This document shows positions 24,711 through 32,256 of a stretch of DNA of 64,000 nucleotides, piece by piece. Below the pieces are notes generated by a model. That model ran no database searches. It had not been told where the DNA came from and worked only from the letters and a program-made list of their open reading frames with translations. The DNA is taken from assembly GCA_049324875.1 (NCBI GenBank), contig JBMONC010000059.1:14706-78705 (forward strand), read 5' to 3'. How positions within the stretch are numbered: position 1 is the first letter of the stretch; the number at the start of each line of letters is the position of its first letter. The position numbers were made by a program, and so were the translations under genes. This DNA comes from JAWLHU01 sp049324875. GTDB lineage: Bacteria; Bacillota; Sulfobacillia; Symbiobacteriales; Symbiobacteriaceae.

Positions 24711-26312
24711 CTAGGACAGACCCTCTTCCAGGAACCGGAGCAGCGCCTCATCCCCCACCCGGTTGGCCCAGCGCTGGAACCGCTCGCCGGGGGCCCGGGT
24801 GGCCAGGTAGGCCCGGAAGAGCCGCTCCAGGGCATCGGGGACGTCAGCCGCCGCCGCCCGGTAGCCGATCCGCCGGCCGAAGGCCGCCTCGGCGCCCAGC
24901 CCGCCGTGGAGGAAGAAGTCGAAGCCGTCGCCGCCGTTCACCGCCACCCCCTGCAGCCCGATGTCGGCGATCCAGTGCTGGCCGCAGGAGTTGGGGCAGC
25001 CGGTCACGTGGAGCTTCACCTGCTCCCCGAACTCCGGGAAGCGCCGCTCCATCTCTGCCTTCAGGTTGTCGCTGAACCGCTTGGTCTCCACGATCGCCAG
25101 CTTGCAGTACTCCGAGCCGGTGCAGGAGATCGTCCCCCGGTGGAAGGGGGAGGCCTCCAGGGGGATGCCCACCGCCCCCGCCGCCGCCCGGAAGGCGGGG
25201 AGGTTCGCCTCCGGCAGGTTGAGGATCAGGATGTTCTGCATCGCCGTCAGCCGGAGCTGCCCGTCGCCGTAGGTGTCGGCCAGGTCGGCGATCCGGCTGA
25301 GCTGCGCCGGGGTGAGCCGGCCCACCGGCACCGAGAAGCCGGCGTAGTAGAGCCCCTCCTCCTTCTGCGGGTGGATGCCCACATGGTCCCGGTAGCTCTC
25401 CTCGGGCAGCACCTCCTCCACCGCCGGGTCCAGCCGGTAGCCCAGCCGGCGCTCCACCTCGGCCAGGAAGGAGTCGGCGGTCCAGCCGTGGTCCAGGAAC
25501 AGGAACTTCATGCGGGCCTTCTGCCGGTTGATCCTCAGCTCGTCGCTGTCCCGGAAGATGGCGACCACCGCCTCCAGCACCGGGATCACCTGCCCCCAGG
25601 GGATGAAGGCGTTCAGCTTCAGCGCCATGTGGGGCCGAGTGGAGAGGCCGCCGCCCACCCGGATGTGGAAGCCGACCTCCTCACCCCGCCGGACGGCGGT
25701 CAGCCCCACGTCGTTGATCTCGGGGTAGGTGCACCAGTGGGGGCAGCCGGTGATGGTCATCTTGAACTTCCGGGGGAGGTTGGCGAAGGCCGGGTTGCCG
25801 TTGAAGTGGCGGTCCACCGCCAGGGTGAGCGCCGTGGTGTCGGCGATCTCGCCCTGCTCGTGGCCGCTGAGCGGGCAGCCGGTGACGGTGCGGGTGTTGT
25901 CGCCGCAGGAGCCCATGGAGATCAGCCCCACCGACTCCAGCTCCTCCCAGACCCTGGGGAGATCCTCGATGGTGATCCAGTGAAGCTGGAAGTTGGCCCG
26001 GGTGGTGATGTCCAGGCTCGACTGGGCGAACCGCTCCGAAACCTCGGCCACCTTGCGGGCCTGCTGGGCGGTGACCACCCCGTTGGGGGTGCGGATCCGC
26101 ATCATCAGGTAGGGCACCGCCTTGCCCCGGACCCCTCCCCCGTCCCCCTGGGTGTAGATGCCCCAGTGCTTGAAGCGGATGTTCAGGTCCTCGTCGGGGA
26201 TGGAGTCGAAGCCCTCCCGGGCGTAGCGCTTGATATCTTCCAGGATCGACCAGGGGGCCTTCTCACGCTTCACCCGCTCCACCCGCTGGGCGGGGGTCTC
26301 CTTGACGCTCAT
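24711..26312 (-). CDS. Siroheme/[4Fe-4S] nitrite or sulfite reductase
   Basis: A 533-residue ferredoxin-type assimilatory reductase with two repeated halves. The cluster/siroheme cysteines are present: CTGSEYC and, downstream, TGCPNSCGQHW, giving the C-x5-C and C-x3-C pattern. The first half has RTVTGCPLSG and MTITGCPHWCTYPEIND. The start at 26312 (MSVKETPAQ) has AAGGAG ten bases upstream and lies inside the end of the preceding gene (50-base overlap in another frame). Nitrite versus sulfite preference cannot be settled; there is no adjacent transporter for either. Confidence 0.88.
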   Translation of the reverse strand: MSVKETPAQRVERVKREKAPWSILEDIKRYAREGFDSIPDEDLNIRFKHWGIYTQGDGGGVRGKAVPYLMMRIRTPNGVVTAQQARKVAEVSERFAQSSLDITTRANFQLHWITIEDLPRVWEELESVGLISMGSCGDNTRTVTGCPLSGHEQGEIADTTALTLAVDRHFNGNPAFANLPRKFKMTITGCPHWCTYPEINDVGLTAVRRGEEVGFHIRVGGGLSTRPHMALKLNAFIPWGQVIPVLEAVVAIFRDSDELRINRQKARMKFLFLDHGWTADSFLAEVERRLGYRLDPAVEEVLPEESYRDHVGIHPQKEEGLYYAGFSVPVGRLTPAQLSRIADLADTYGDGQLRLTAMQNILILNLPEANLPAFRAAAGAVGIPLEASPFHRGTISCTGSEYCKLAIVETKRFSDNLKAEMERRFPEFGEQVKLHVTGCPNSCGQHWIADIGLQGVAVNGGDGFDFFLHGGLGAEAAFGRRIGYRAAAADVPDALERLFRAYLATRAPGERFQRWANRVGDEALLRFLEEGLS

Positions 26313-26958
26313 GGGCTGCCAACTCCTTCATGATCTCTTCCAGGAGGCTCTCCACCGCCTCGCCGCGGGCCAGCCGCTCCAGGGCGGATCCCAGGGCGAC
26401 CGATCGGAGAAGATGGGACCGGTCGGCCCGGGAGAGGCCGGGCTGCTGCTTCAGGCGGCGCCGGAGCCGGCCCAGCAGGTGGGCCAGGGCGCCGTACTCG
26501 GGGCCGATCACCGGGGCGATGGCCTCCCGGATCCGCCGGGCCAGCGCCGGGGAGGCGCCCCCGGTGGCCACCGCCACCGTCACCGGCCCCCGGTGCAGCT
26601 CCGCCATCAGGGCGGCGTTGCCGGCCTCCCCGTCGCCCGCCACCAGCGCCAGGCGCCCCTCCGCCTCGGCCTCCGCCGCAGCCGCCCCGTCCACCTCGGG
26701 GAGGCCGGTGGCGGCAACGGTCAGCAGCGCCCCGCGGGTGTCGCCGGGCTCAAAGGGGCGGCGGAGCCAGGTGACCGGCAGGGCGGCGAGGCCGGGGGTC
26801 ACGGCGGGGCTGATCACCGTCACCGCCGCCCCGGCCGCCAGCAACTTCCGCACCTTCCGCTCGGCCACCGGCCCGCCGCCGATCACCACCGCTCGCCGGC
26901 CCTCCAGGCGGAGCGAGAGGCTCAAGCTGCGGCTGGCTGGGTCGCGGCTCAACAGCAC
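26263..26958 (-). CDS. Precorrin-2 dehydrogenase / sirohydrochlorin ferrochelatase-like protein
   Basis: About 230 residues of the Met8/CysG N-terminal type. It begins with RLEGRRAVVIGGGPVAERKVRKLLAAGA, of which the GGGPVAxRKV stretch is the NAD-binding signature, followed by the GGASPALARRIREAI dimerisation segment. It oxidises precorrin-2 to sirohydrochlorin. GTG at 26958 opens the frame, but TTG at 26952 is better spaced (eight bases) from GGAGGAGG. First gene of the siroheme operon; its C-terminal coding overlaps the reductase start by 50 bases. Confidence 0.87.
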   Translation of the reverse strand: MLLSRDPASRSLSLSLRLEGRRAVVIGGGPVAERKVRKLLAAGAAVTVISPAVTPGLAALPVTWLRRPFEPGDTRGALLTVAATGLPEVDGAAAAEAEAEGRLALVAGDGEAGNAALMAELHRGPVTVAVATGGASPALARRIREAIAPVIGPEYGALAHLLGRLRRRLKQQPGLSRADRSHLLRSVALGSALERLARGEAVESLLEEIMKELAAHERQGDPRPAGGAGEA

Positions 26959-27008
26959 TTCCTCCTCCTGCGGGGATGGCCCGAACCGGCCTCCCCGGGG
27001 ATAGCTCC

Positions 27009-27038
27009 ATGATAGCGCCGGAATCTACAGTAAGTCAA
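27009..27038 (-). promoter_or_regulatory. Promoter of the siroheme/reductase operon
   Basis: On the minus strand TTGACT (27033-27038) and TATCAT (27009-27014) are 18 bases apart, each 5/6 to consensus, about 50 bases before the first gene. Confidence 0.6.
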
Positions 27039-27066
27039 TCGGAATATATGGCTTTTGTTCGGGAAC

Positions 27067-27104
27067 AAAAGGCGCCCCCCGGCCGGGCTCCGGCTGAGGG
27101 GCGC
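27067..27104 (-). terminator. Intrinsic terminator after the second FabH-like gene
   Basis: GCGCCCC (27072-27078) pairs with GGGGCGC (27098-27104), with inner CCGGC/GCCGG pairing, and a CTTTTGTT tail on the minus strand. Confidence 0.8.
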
Positions 27105-27141
27105 TCGCACGCCACTTCGTGAGCATGCTCCTTCGCCTCCG

Positions 27142-28164
27142 TTACTCCACGGGTCCCCACTTGATGGCGGTGGCGCCCCAGGCGTAGCCGACCCCGGCGC
27201 TGACGCCCACCACCAGGTCGCCGTCCTTGATCCTCCCCTGCTCCAGCGCCAGGTGAATCGAGAGGATCTGATCGATCTGGCCGATGTGGCCGTAGTCCTC
27301 CAGGTAGATGGCGTGCTCGGTGGTCAGCCCCAGCGCCCCCAGCAGCATCTCATGGGCCGAGCGCTTCATGTGGAGGATGGCGCAGTAGTCGATCTGGCTG
27401 GGCTCATAGCCGCCCTTGGCGCAGGCCTCCCTGACCACCTGGACGAAGTTGGCGTTGGAGACCTCGCCCAGCCGGTTCTTCGTGGTCTCCGGGTCCAGCA
27501 CCTCCAGCTGGTAGAGGGAGGAGTCGAAGTTGCGCAGGCCGGCCCTGGTGCCGCCGCCCAGCACGCCCACGGTCTCGGAGAGCGAGCCGTCCACGATCAC
27601 CGCGGAGCCGAGCACCCGGTTCCGGCCATGGTTCTTGCGCAGGAGCATGGCGCCGCCGCCGGCGCCCAGGTTGTACATGAAGGAGACCCGGGGGTTCTTG
27701 TAGTCGATGAAGTCGCCGTTGCGGTAGCCCCCGGCCAGCAGCACGGTCCTGACCCCGTCATCGCTCAGCATCAGCGCCTCCGCCAGCTTCATGCCCAGCA
27801 CCCAGGTGCCGCAGCGCAGCTGGACGTCGAAGGCCCAGGCCCGGCTGGCACCCACCGCGAAGGCGGTCTTGATGCCGGCGGTCCAGAGCTGGTACTCCTT
27901 GTACTCCTCACCGATGTAGATCACCAGGTCGATCTCGCTCGGATCGATTCCGGCCCGCTCAATCGCCTGCCGGGCCGCCTTGATCCCCATGGCGGCCGTG
28001 CCGTCCTCCGGCCCGGCCACCGGCTTCTGCCGGAAGCCCATCTTCTTTTCGATCACGTCCTGCGGCACGCCCGATTCCCGGGCGATGTGGGCCGCGGTAT
28101 GCCGCCCCTCCGGAATGTAGATCCCCGTGCTGACCACACCCACGTACGGCCGAGTCTCTGACAT
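27142..28164 (-). CDS. FabH/HMG-CoA-synthase-like condensing enzyme (copy 2)
   Basis: A 340-residue paralogue of the gene at 10592-11611. Key residues fall at identical numbers: Glu86-87 (IYIGEEYKEYQ) and Cys118 (FDVQLRCGTW), then His265 (LHMKRSAHE) and His293 in DYGHIGQID, where related enzymes have Asn. The shared IY-x-GEEYKEY motif marks the pair as one subfamily. It is monocistronic with a terminator, and upstream it has a perfect TTGACA -35. Likely role is acyl-CoA condensation; the substrate is unknown. Confidence 0.8.
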   Translation of the reverse strand: MSETRPYVGVVSTGIYIPEGRHTAAHIARESGVPQDVIEKKMGFRQKPVAGPEDGTAAMGIKAARQAIERAGIDPSEIDLVIYIGEEYKEYQLWTAGIKTAFAVGASRAWAFDVQLRCGTWVLGMKLAEALMLSDDGVRTVLLAGGYRNGDFIDYKNPRVSFMYNLGAGGGAMLLRKNHGRNRVLGSAVIVDGSLSETVGVLGGGTRAGLRNFDSSLYQLEVLDPETTKNRLGEVSNANFVQVVREACAKGGYEPSQIDYCAILHMKRSAHEMLLGALGLTTEHAIYLEDYGHIGQIDQILSIHLALEQGRIKDGDLVVGVSAGVGYAWGATAIKWGPVE

Positions 28165-28197
28165 CGCAAAGCACCTCGCTTCTGCTGATCAAGACGG

Positions 28198-28238
28198 TTT
28201 GTACGGCACACGGCATGCTGTCAAGTACATAGTACATC
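28198..28238 (-). promoter_or_regulatory. Promoter with overlapping AGTACAT repeat, second FabH-like gene
   Basis: TTGACA (28219-28224) and TACAAA (28198-28203) are 15 bases apart on the minus strand. Just upstream AGTACAT is repeated twice in tandem (about 28224-28237), a possible operator. A single TGTAACC half-site lies further up near 28256-28262. Confidence 0.45.
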
Positions 28239-28324
28239 CATTGAGTTTCGCGGGGGTTACAGAGCGGCTGACGGGGGTGCAAAACCGGGTTCGCCGTGAA
28301 GAGTTGACCCGGAAGCAAGGGAAA

Positions 28325-28352
28325 GGCCACGGTTCACACCGGAACCGTGGCC
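28325..28352 (-). terminator. Terminator after the first small HTH gene
   Basis: A perfect 11-base stem GGCCACGGTTC/GAACCGTGGCC with a six-base loop, followed by TTTCCC on the minus strand. Confidence 0.75.
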
Positions 28353-28356
28353 TCGG

Positions 28357-28569
28357 TTATGCGCCCGGGTGCGCCCTCCGGAGCGCCCGCTCGATCTCGT
28401 CCCGGTCGTAGCGGCGCTGGGAGAGGGGTGAGGGCCCGAGCCGGAGGACCCGGAACCGCAGCCCCAGGATCTCGCACCAGCGCCCGTCGGGGGTCTCGTA
28501 CTTCCGCAGGGTGCGGGGATCGACCTTGAGCAGTCGGGCCGCCTCCCGGGTGGTGATCAGGTTCGCCAA
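28357..28569 (-). CDS. Small excisionase-like (MerR-type) helix-turn-helix protein
   Basis: A 70-residue DNA-binding protein. It starts at TTG (28569) with GAGGAGG eight bases upstream. The first 30 residues (NLITTREAARLLKVDPRTLR) are the winged helix-turn-helix of the excisionase/MerR family, and the rest (RRYDRDEIERALRRA) is the usual end of this small domain. No recombinase lies nearby. It is the terminal member of three related genes in tandem. Possible roles are recombination directionality or local repression; neither can be shown. Confidence 0.72.
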   Translation of the reverse strand: MANLITTREAARLLKVDPRTLRKYETPDGRWCEILGLRFRVLRLGPSPLSQRRYDRDEIERALRRAHPGA

Positions 28570-28636
28570 CAGTCATGCCTCCTCGCCCTCATGCATAGGG
28601 ATATCCTGGGCAATGGGCACAAACAGATGCACCCGC

Positions 28637-28741
28637 CTAATGGGTCCGGGCCAGCCTGGCCAGCATCTTCTCCCGCCGGCGCAGACCGGTAGGGTCAATC
28701 CCCAACAGCCTCGCCGCCCTTCCAATCGAAATCAGCTTCAC
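28637..28741 (-). pseudogene. Truncated third copy of the small HTH gene
   Basis: A GTG at 28741 opens a 34-codon frame whose first 24 residues (KLISIGRAARLLGIDPTGLR) match the helix-turn-helix of the two neighbouring genes, then stops after ARLARTH. The C-terminal half found in the other two is absent. The Shine-Dalgarno site is weak. It is either a decayed copy or a minimal HTH peptide. Confidence 0.55.
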
Positions 28742-28822
28742 GCAACAACCCCCCGTGCCTGTTCAGGCCTGCCAAATCCTTCATTCCCGAATGCCTTCAG
28801 ACAGTCCCAGCCTGCTACCAAC

Positions 28823-29029
28823 CTAGCGCACCCGCTGGATCCGGTCCAGCGCCGCCCGGATCTCATCCGCATCGAACCGGCGCTCGGCGTTGGGCCTCAG
28901 GTCCATCCGGTAGACCTGCAGCTTCACGCCGTAGATCTCCAGGCTGTCCCCGCCCTTCGCCCGCCGGCGGAGCGTATCACCATCCACCCCGAGCATGCGG
29001 GCCGCTTCATTCAATCGGATCAGGCGCAT
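28823..29029 (-). CDS. Small excisionase-like helix-turn-helix protein (second complete copy)
   Basis: A 68-residue protein from ATG 29029, with GAGGTGG five bases upstream. N-terminal RLIRLNEAARMLGVDGDTLR is the HTH and the C-terminal NAERRFDADEIRAALDRI matches the end of the gene at 28357-28569. An in-frame ATG 23 codons earlier gives an unrelated extension and is rejected. Part of the same tandem set. Confidence 0.7.
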   Translation of the reverse strand: MRLIRLNEAARMLGVDGDTLRRRAKGGDSLEIYGVKLQVYRMDLRPNAERRFDADEIRAALDRIQRVR

Positions 29030-29270
29030 TGCATCCACCTCGTTCAGTCTTGGGGCGCCTTCCGCGCAGTTCGCCCCAGAATTTGTCCGCCGTCCCATCC
29101 CGGTCCAGAAATTCGGTATTCTCGGTCTATTCTTTCAGCCCCCGGCATAGACAAGTACCAGAAGCCGGCGAACAGGATCATGCGGAACGGTTTCCTCCGC
29201 ATTCTCGCCCATTCCCCGGCATTCTAAACATAACCACGTGACAATCTGATTCCGTGGGAGGTGTACCTGG

Positions 29271-29510
29271 ATGAGAAAGGAGAAGCCATCGGCCCTGGTG
29301 CAGGCGATCATCCTGGTGACGGCGGTGGTGAACGTGGCCACGGCGGTGCTCAACCTGGGGACCGCAGCCGCCAAGGCGCCGCCGGCGCCCGCGCCCCCGG
29401 CGGCGGCCTGCCCGGCCCCCACCGCCCCCCAGGTGATTCAGTACCTGAATATCCCGCCCGCTCCGGCTCCGGAGAACGGGAAAGAGCCCTCCCGCCCGGC
29501 CGGACAGTGA
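29271..29510 (+). CDS. Small membrane-anchored Ala/Pro-rich peptide
   Basis: A 79-residue protein, well supported by GGGAGGTG seven bases before its ATG and a strong terminator after it. A charged start (MRKEKPS) precedes one hydrophobic helix (about 9-33), then an Ala-Pro-rich tail with one Cys. It has no recognisable domain. It is either membrane-anchored or secreted after signal cleavage near AAAKA. Function unknown. Confidence 0.65.
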   Translation: MRKEKPSALVQAIILVTAVVNVATAVLNLGTAAAKAPPAPAPPAAACPAPTAPQVIQYLNIPPAPAPENGKEPSRPAGQ

Positions 29511-29522
29511 GAGCTCCCCAGG

Positions 29523-29553
29523 GGGTCTGCCGTGGTGCCAGCACGGCGGACCC
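29523..29553 (+). terminator. Intrinsic terminator after the small membrane peptide gene
   Basis: GGGTCTGCCGTG (29523-29534) pairs with CACGGCGGACCC (29542-29553), one wobble, loop of seven, tail TTCTCAT. It may also serve the opposing phosphoglucomutase gene. Confidence 0.75.
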
Positions 29554-29580
29554 TTCTCATGCTATGCGGTTGGCCACCGG

Positions 29581-31296
29581 TTATGCCAGGCCCATGCGGG
29601 CCAGGGCGTCCCGGCGGACGGCGTCCAGCCGCGCCTGCGCCCCCTCCAGGCTGCTCCCCACCACCGAGACGTAGATCTTCAGCTTGGGCTCGGTGCCCGA
29701 CGGCCGGACCATGACAAAGCCGCCGTCGGCGAAGCGGTAGTGGAGCACGTTGGCCCGGCCCAGGGTGAGCGGGTACTCCCGGCCCGAGGCGTGATCCACC
29801 CCGGTCTCGGTCTGGTAATCGTCGGTGAAGGCGACGGGGATCCCGCCGAAGCTGGCCGGGGGATTGGCCCGCAGCGACTCCATCATGGCGGCAATCTGCG
29901 CCTGCCCCTCCTTGCCGGGCAGGGTGACGTTGTGCAGCCCCTCCAGGAAGAAGCCGGTCTCCTGCCAGACAGCCAGCAGGGCGTCGTAGAGCGTCTTCCC
30001 CTGCGCCTTGTAGTAGGCGGCCGCGTCGGCCACCAGCAGGGCGGCCATCACGGCGTCCTTGTCCCGCACAAAGGGGGCGGCCAGGTAGCCGTAGGACTCC
30101 TCGAAGCCGAAGAGGAAGGTGTAGGCGCCGGTCTCCTCAAACTCCCGGATCTTGTCGCCGATGAACTTGAACCCGGTGTGGGTGTCGATCAGCGCCACGC
30201 CGTACCGCCGGCAGAGGGCGGCGACCTGGTTGGAGGTGGCGATCGACTTCAGCACCGCCCCGTTGGCCGGCAGGGTGCCGTTGGCCGCCCGCGACTTGAT
30301 GATGTAATCCACCAGGATCGCCCCGATCTGGTTGCCTGTCAGCAGCCGGTAGCGGCCCTCCCTGTCCAGGGCCATCACCCCGAGCCGGTCGGCGTCCGGG
30401 TCGGTGGCCATGATCACATCCGGCCGCTCCCCCTCCGCCTGCTTCAGCGCCAGGGTGAAGACCTCCGCCTCCTCCGGGTTGGGGTAGGAGACGGTGGAGA
30501 AGTTGGGGTCGGGCTGCTCCTGCTCGGCCACCACGCTCACCTGGAAGCCCGCCTCGCTCAGGGCGGTCCGGACCGGCAGGTTGCCGGTGCCGTGCAGGGG
30601 TGTGTAGAGCACCCGGCAGGCCTCCCGGTGCGCCCGGGGGGTGGTGATCAGCCCCGCCAGCCGGTCCAGGTAGGCCCGGTCGACGCCCTCGGGCACCCGC
30701 TTCAGCAGCCCCGCTGCCCGGGCCTCCGCCTCCTCCATCGGGTGGATGGTGGTGATGTCGGCAATGGCTCCGATCGCCGCCTGGATCGCAGCCGCCCGGT
30801 CGGGCGGCACCTGGCCGCCATCCTCCCAGTAGACCTTGTAGCCGTTGTACTGGGGCGGGTTGTGGCTGGCGGTCACCACGATGCCGGCGATCGCCCCCAA
30901 CTCCCGCACGGCGAAGGAGAGCATGGGGGTGGGGCGCAGGCTGTCCCACAGGTAGGCGGTGATCCCGTTGGCGTTTAGGGTGAGCGCCGCCTCCCGGGCG
31001 AACTCCGGCGAGAAGCGGCGGGAGTCGTGAGCGATCACCACACCGCGCCGCATCGCCTCCTCCCCGAAGGTCCGAATGTAATCGGCCAGGCCCTGAGTGG
31101 CAAGGCGTACCATGTACCGGTTCATCCGGTTGGTGCCGGCGGCGATCACGCCCCGCAGACCGCCGGTGCCGAACTCCAGGTACCGGTAGAAGCGGTCCTC
31201 GACCTCTCGCTCATCCGCCGCAACGGCGGCCAGTTCCTGGCGGGTGGCCTCGTCGAAGTAGGGATGATGGACCCAGGTCTCAACCAGCGACTTCAT
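29581..31296 (-). CDS. Phosphoglucomutase / phosphomannomutase
   Basis: A 571-residue alpha-D-phosphohexomutase interconverting hexose 1- and 6-phosphates. The phosphoserine loop is VTASHNPPQYNGYKVYW and the metal loop DPDADRLGV. The sugar-binding FGFEESYGYL and the phosphate-binding RPSGTEPKLKIY complete the four domains. Length matches Firmicute PgcA. Single gene with its own start (ATG 31296); upstream lies the terminator of the next hydrolase. Confidence 0.93.
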   Translation of the reverse strand: MKSLVETWVHHPYFDEATRQELAAVAADEREVEDRFYRYLEFGTGGLRGVIAAGTNRMNRYMVRLATQGLADYIRTFGEEAMRRGVVIAHDSRRFSPEFAREAALTLNANGITAYLWDSLRPTPMLSFAVRELGAIAGIVVTASHNPPQYNGYKVYWEDGGQVPPDRAAAIQAAIGAIADITTIHPMEEAEARAAGLLKRVPEGVDRAYLDRLAGLITTPRAHREACRVLYTPLHGTGNLPVRTALSEAGFQVSVVAEQEQPDPNFSTVSYPNPEEAEVFTLALKQAEGERPDVIMATDPDADRLGVMALDREGRYRLLTGNQIGAILVDYIIKSRAANGTLPANGAVLKSIATSNQVAALCRRYGVALIDTHTGFKFIGDKIREFEETGAYTFLFGFEESYGYLAAPFVRDKDAVMAALLVADAAAYYKAQGKTLYDALLAVWQETGFFLEGLHNVTLPGKEGQAQIAAMMESLRANPPASFGGIPVAFTDDYQTETGVDHASGREYPLTLGRANVLHYRFADGGFVMVRPSGTEPKLKIYVSVVGSSLEGAQARLDAVRRDALARMGLA

Positions 31297-31377
31297 GAAA
31301 ATTCGACCCCTCCAGTGATCGGGCTTCTCCTAGTACCAACCTAACCCTGAACACGGGCATCGGTCAACCAAGAATAA

Positions 31378-31401
31378 CGCCCGGGATGAGAGCCCCGGGC
31401 G
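31378..31401 (-). terminator. Intrinsic terminator after the alpha/beta hydrolase at 31414
   Basis: Perfect 8-base stem CGCCCGGG/CCCGGGCG, eight-base loop, minus-strand tail TTATTCTT. Confidence 0.8.
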
Positions 31402-31413
31402 CATCCTATGCGG

Positions 31414-32187
31414 TTAGAACCCCATAAAGGCCACCAGCCGGCGGACAAACCGCTCCGGGTCCTCCACGTTGGCGGAATGGCCCACCTCCGGCCAGCACTC
31501 CAGCACCGAGGTCGGGATCTGCCGGTGCATCCGCTCCTGCATCTCCCGGGTGACCAGCAGATCCTTCTCCCCGTAGAGGAGCAGCACCGGCATCTGCAGC
31601 CTGCCCACCTCATCCACCAGGTTCATCGCCTCCAGCGCCTGGCCGTTCCGGGCCCAGGCGCCGGTCGACTTGGCGGCCGACTCCTCCAGGACCCGGGCCA
31701 GGAAGGGATCCTTCGGGGCGGTGGGCGCCATGGCGCCCAGGGCCGCCTTGACGATCTCCGGCTGGTTCCTGATCGCCTCGATCTGGGCGTAGGTCGCCTC
31801 CGGCACCCGCAGGCCGGCGGGTTCGGCAGAGTTGAGCAGCAGCAGCCGCTCCACCAGCTCGGGGTGCTCCACCGCCAGCTGCTGGGCGATGGCACCCCCC
31901 AGCGAGTGGCCCACCACCGTCGCCCGCCCGATGCCAACCGCCTGTGCGAACTGGAAGATGTCATCGGCCAGGTCGTGCATGCCCCAGGCACCCTCGGGCT
32001 TCTCGCTGTCGCCGCAGCCCCGCAGGTCGGGGGCGTAGGCCTTGAGACCCGCAGGCAGCAGCGCCATCACCCGCTCCCACCAGACCGACGAGGCGACATT
32101 GCCGTGGATCAGGAGCAGCACCCGGTCTCCGCTGCCGCTCTCCCGGTAGAAGAGGTTGAGACCCTTGGCGATCCGAACGGTAGGCAT
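31414..32187 (-). CDS. Alpha/beta hydrolase
   Basis: A 257-residue cytoplasmic hydrolase. Oxyanion motif LIHGNVASSVWW, nucleophile GHSLGGA, acid in LLYGEKDLLV and His in PEVGHSANVEDPE are all present, so it is probably active. The substrate is unknown. It is transcribed from the same strand as the acyl-CoA ligase but a terminator-like hairpin at 32222-32251 separates them. Confidence 0.85.
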   Translation of the reverse strand: MPTVRIAKGLNLFYRESGSGDRVLLLIHGNVASSVWWERVMALLPAGLKAYAPDLRGCGDSEKPEGAWGMHDLADDIFQFAQAVGIGRATVVGHSLGGAIAQQLAVEHPELVERLLLLNSAEPAGLRVPEATYAQIEAIRNQPEIVKAALGAMAPTAPKDPFLARVLEESAAKSTGAWARNGQALEAMNLVDEVGRLQMPVLLLYGEKDLLVTREMQERMHRQIPTSVLECWPEVGHSANVEDPERFVRRLVAFMGF

Positions 32188-32221
32188 GCATAGACTCCTC
32201 CTCTCGCTGTGGGGGCAGAAA

Positions 32222-32251
32222 GGGCGGCAGAGGGGGTTACCCCTGCCGCCC
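32222..32251 (-). terminator. Intrinsic terminator after the acyl-CoA ligase
   Basis: GGGCGGCAG (32222-32230) pairs with CTGCCGCCC (32243-32251), inner GGGG/CCCC pairs, minus-strand tail TTTCTG. Confidence 0.75.
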
Positions 32252-32256
32252 TGGCA

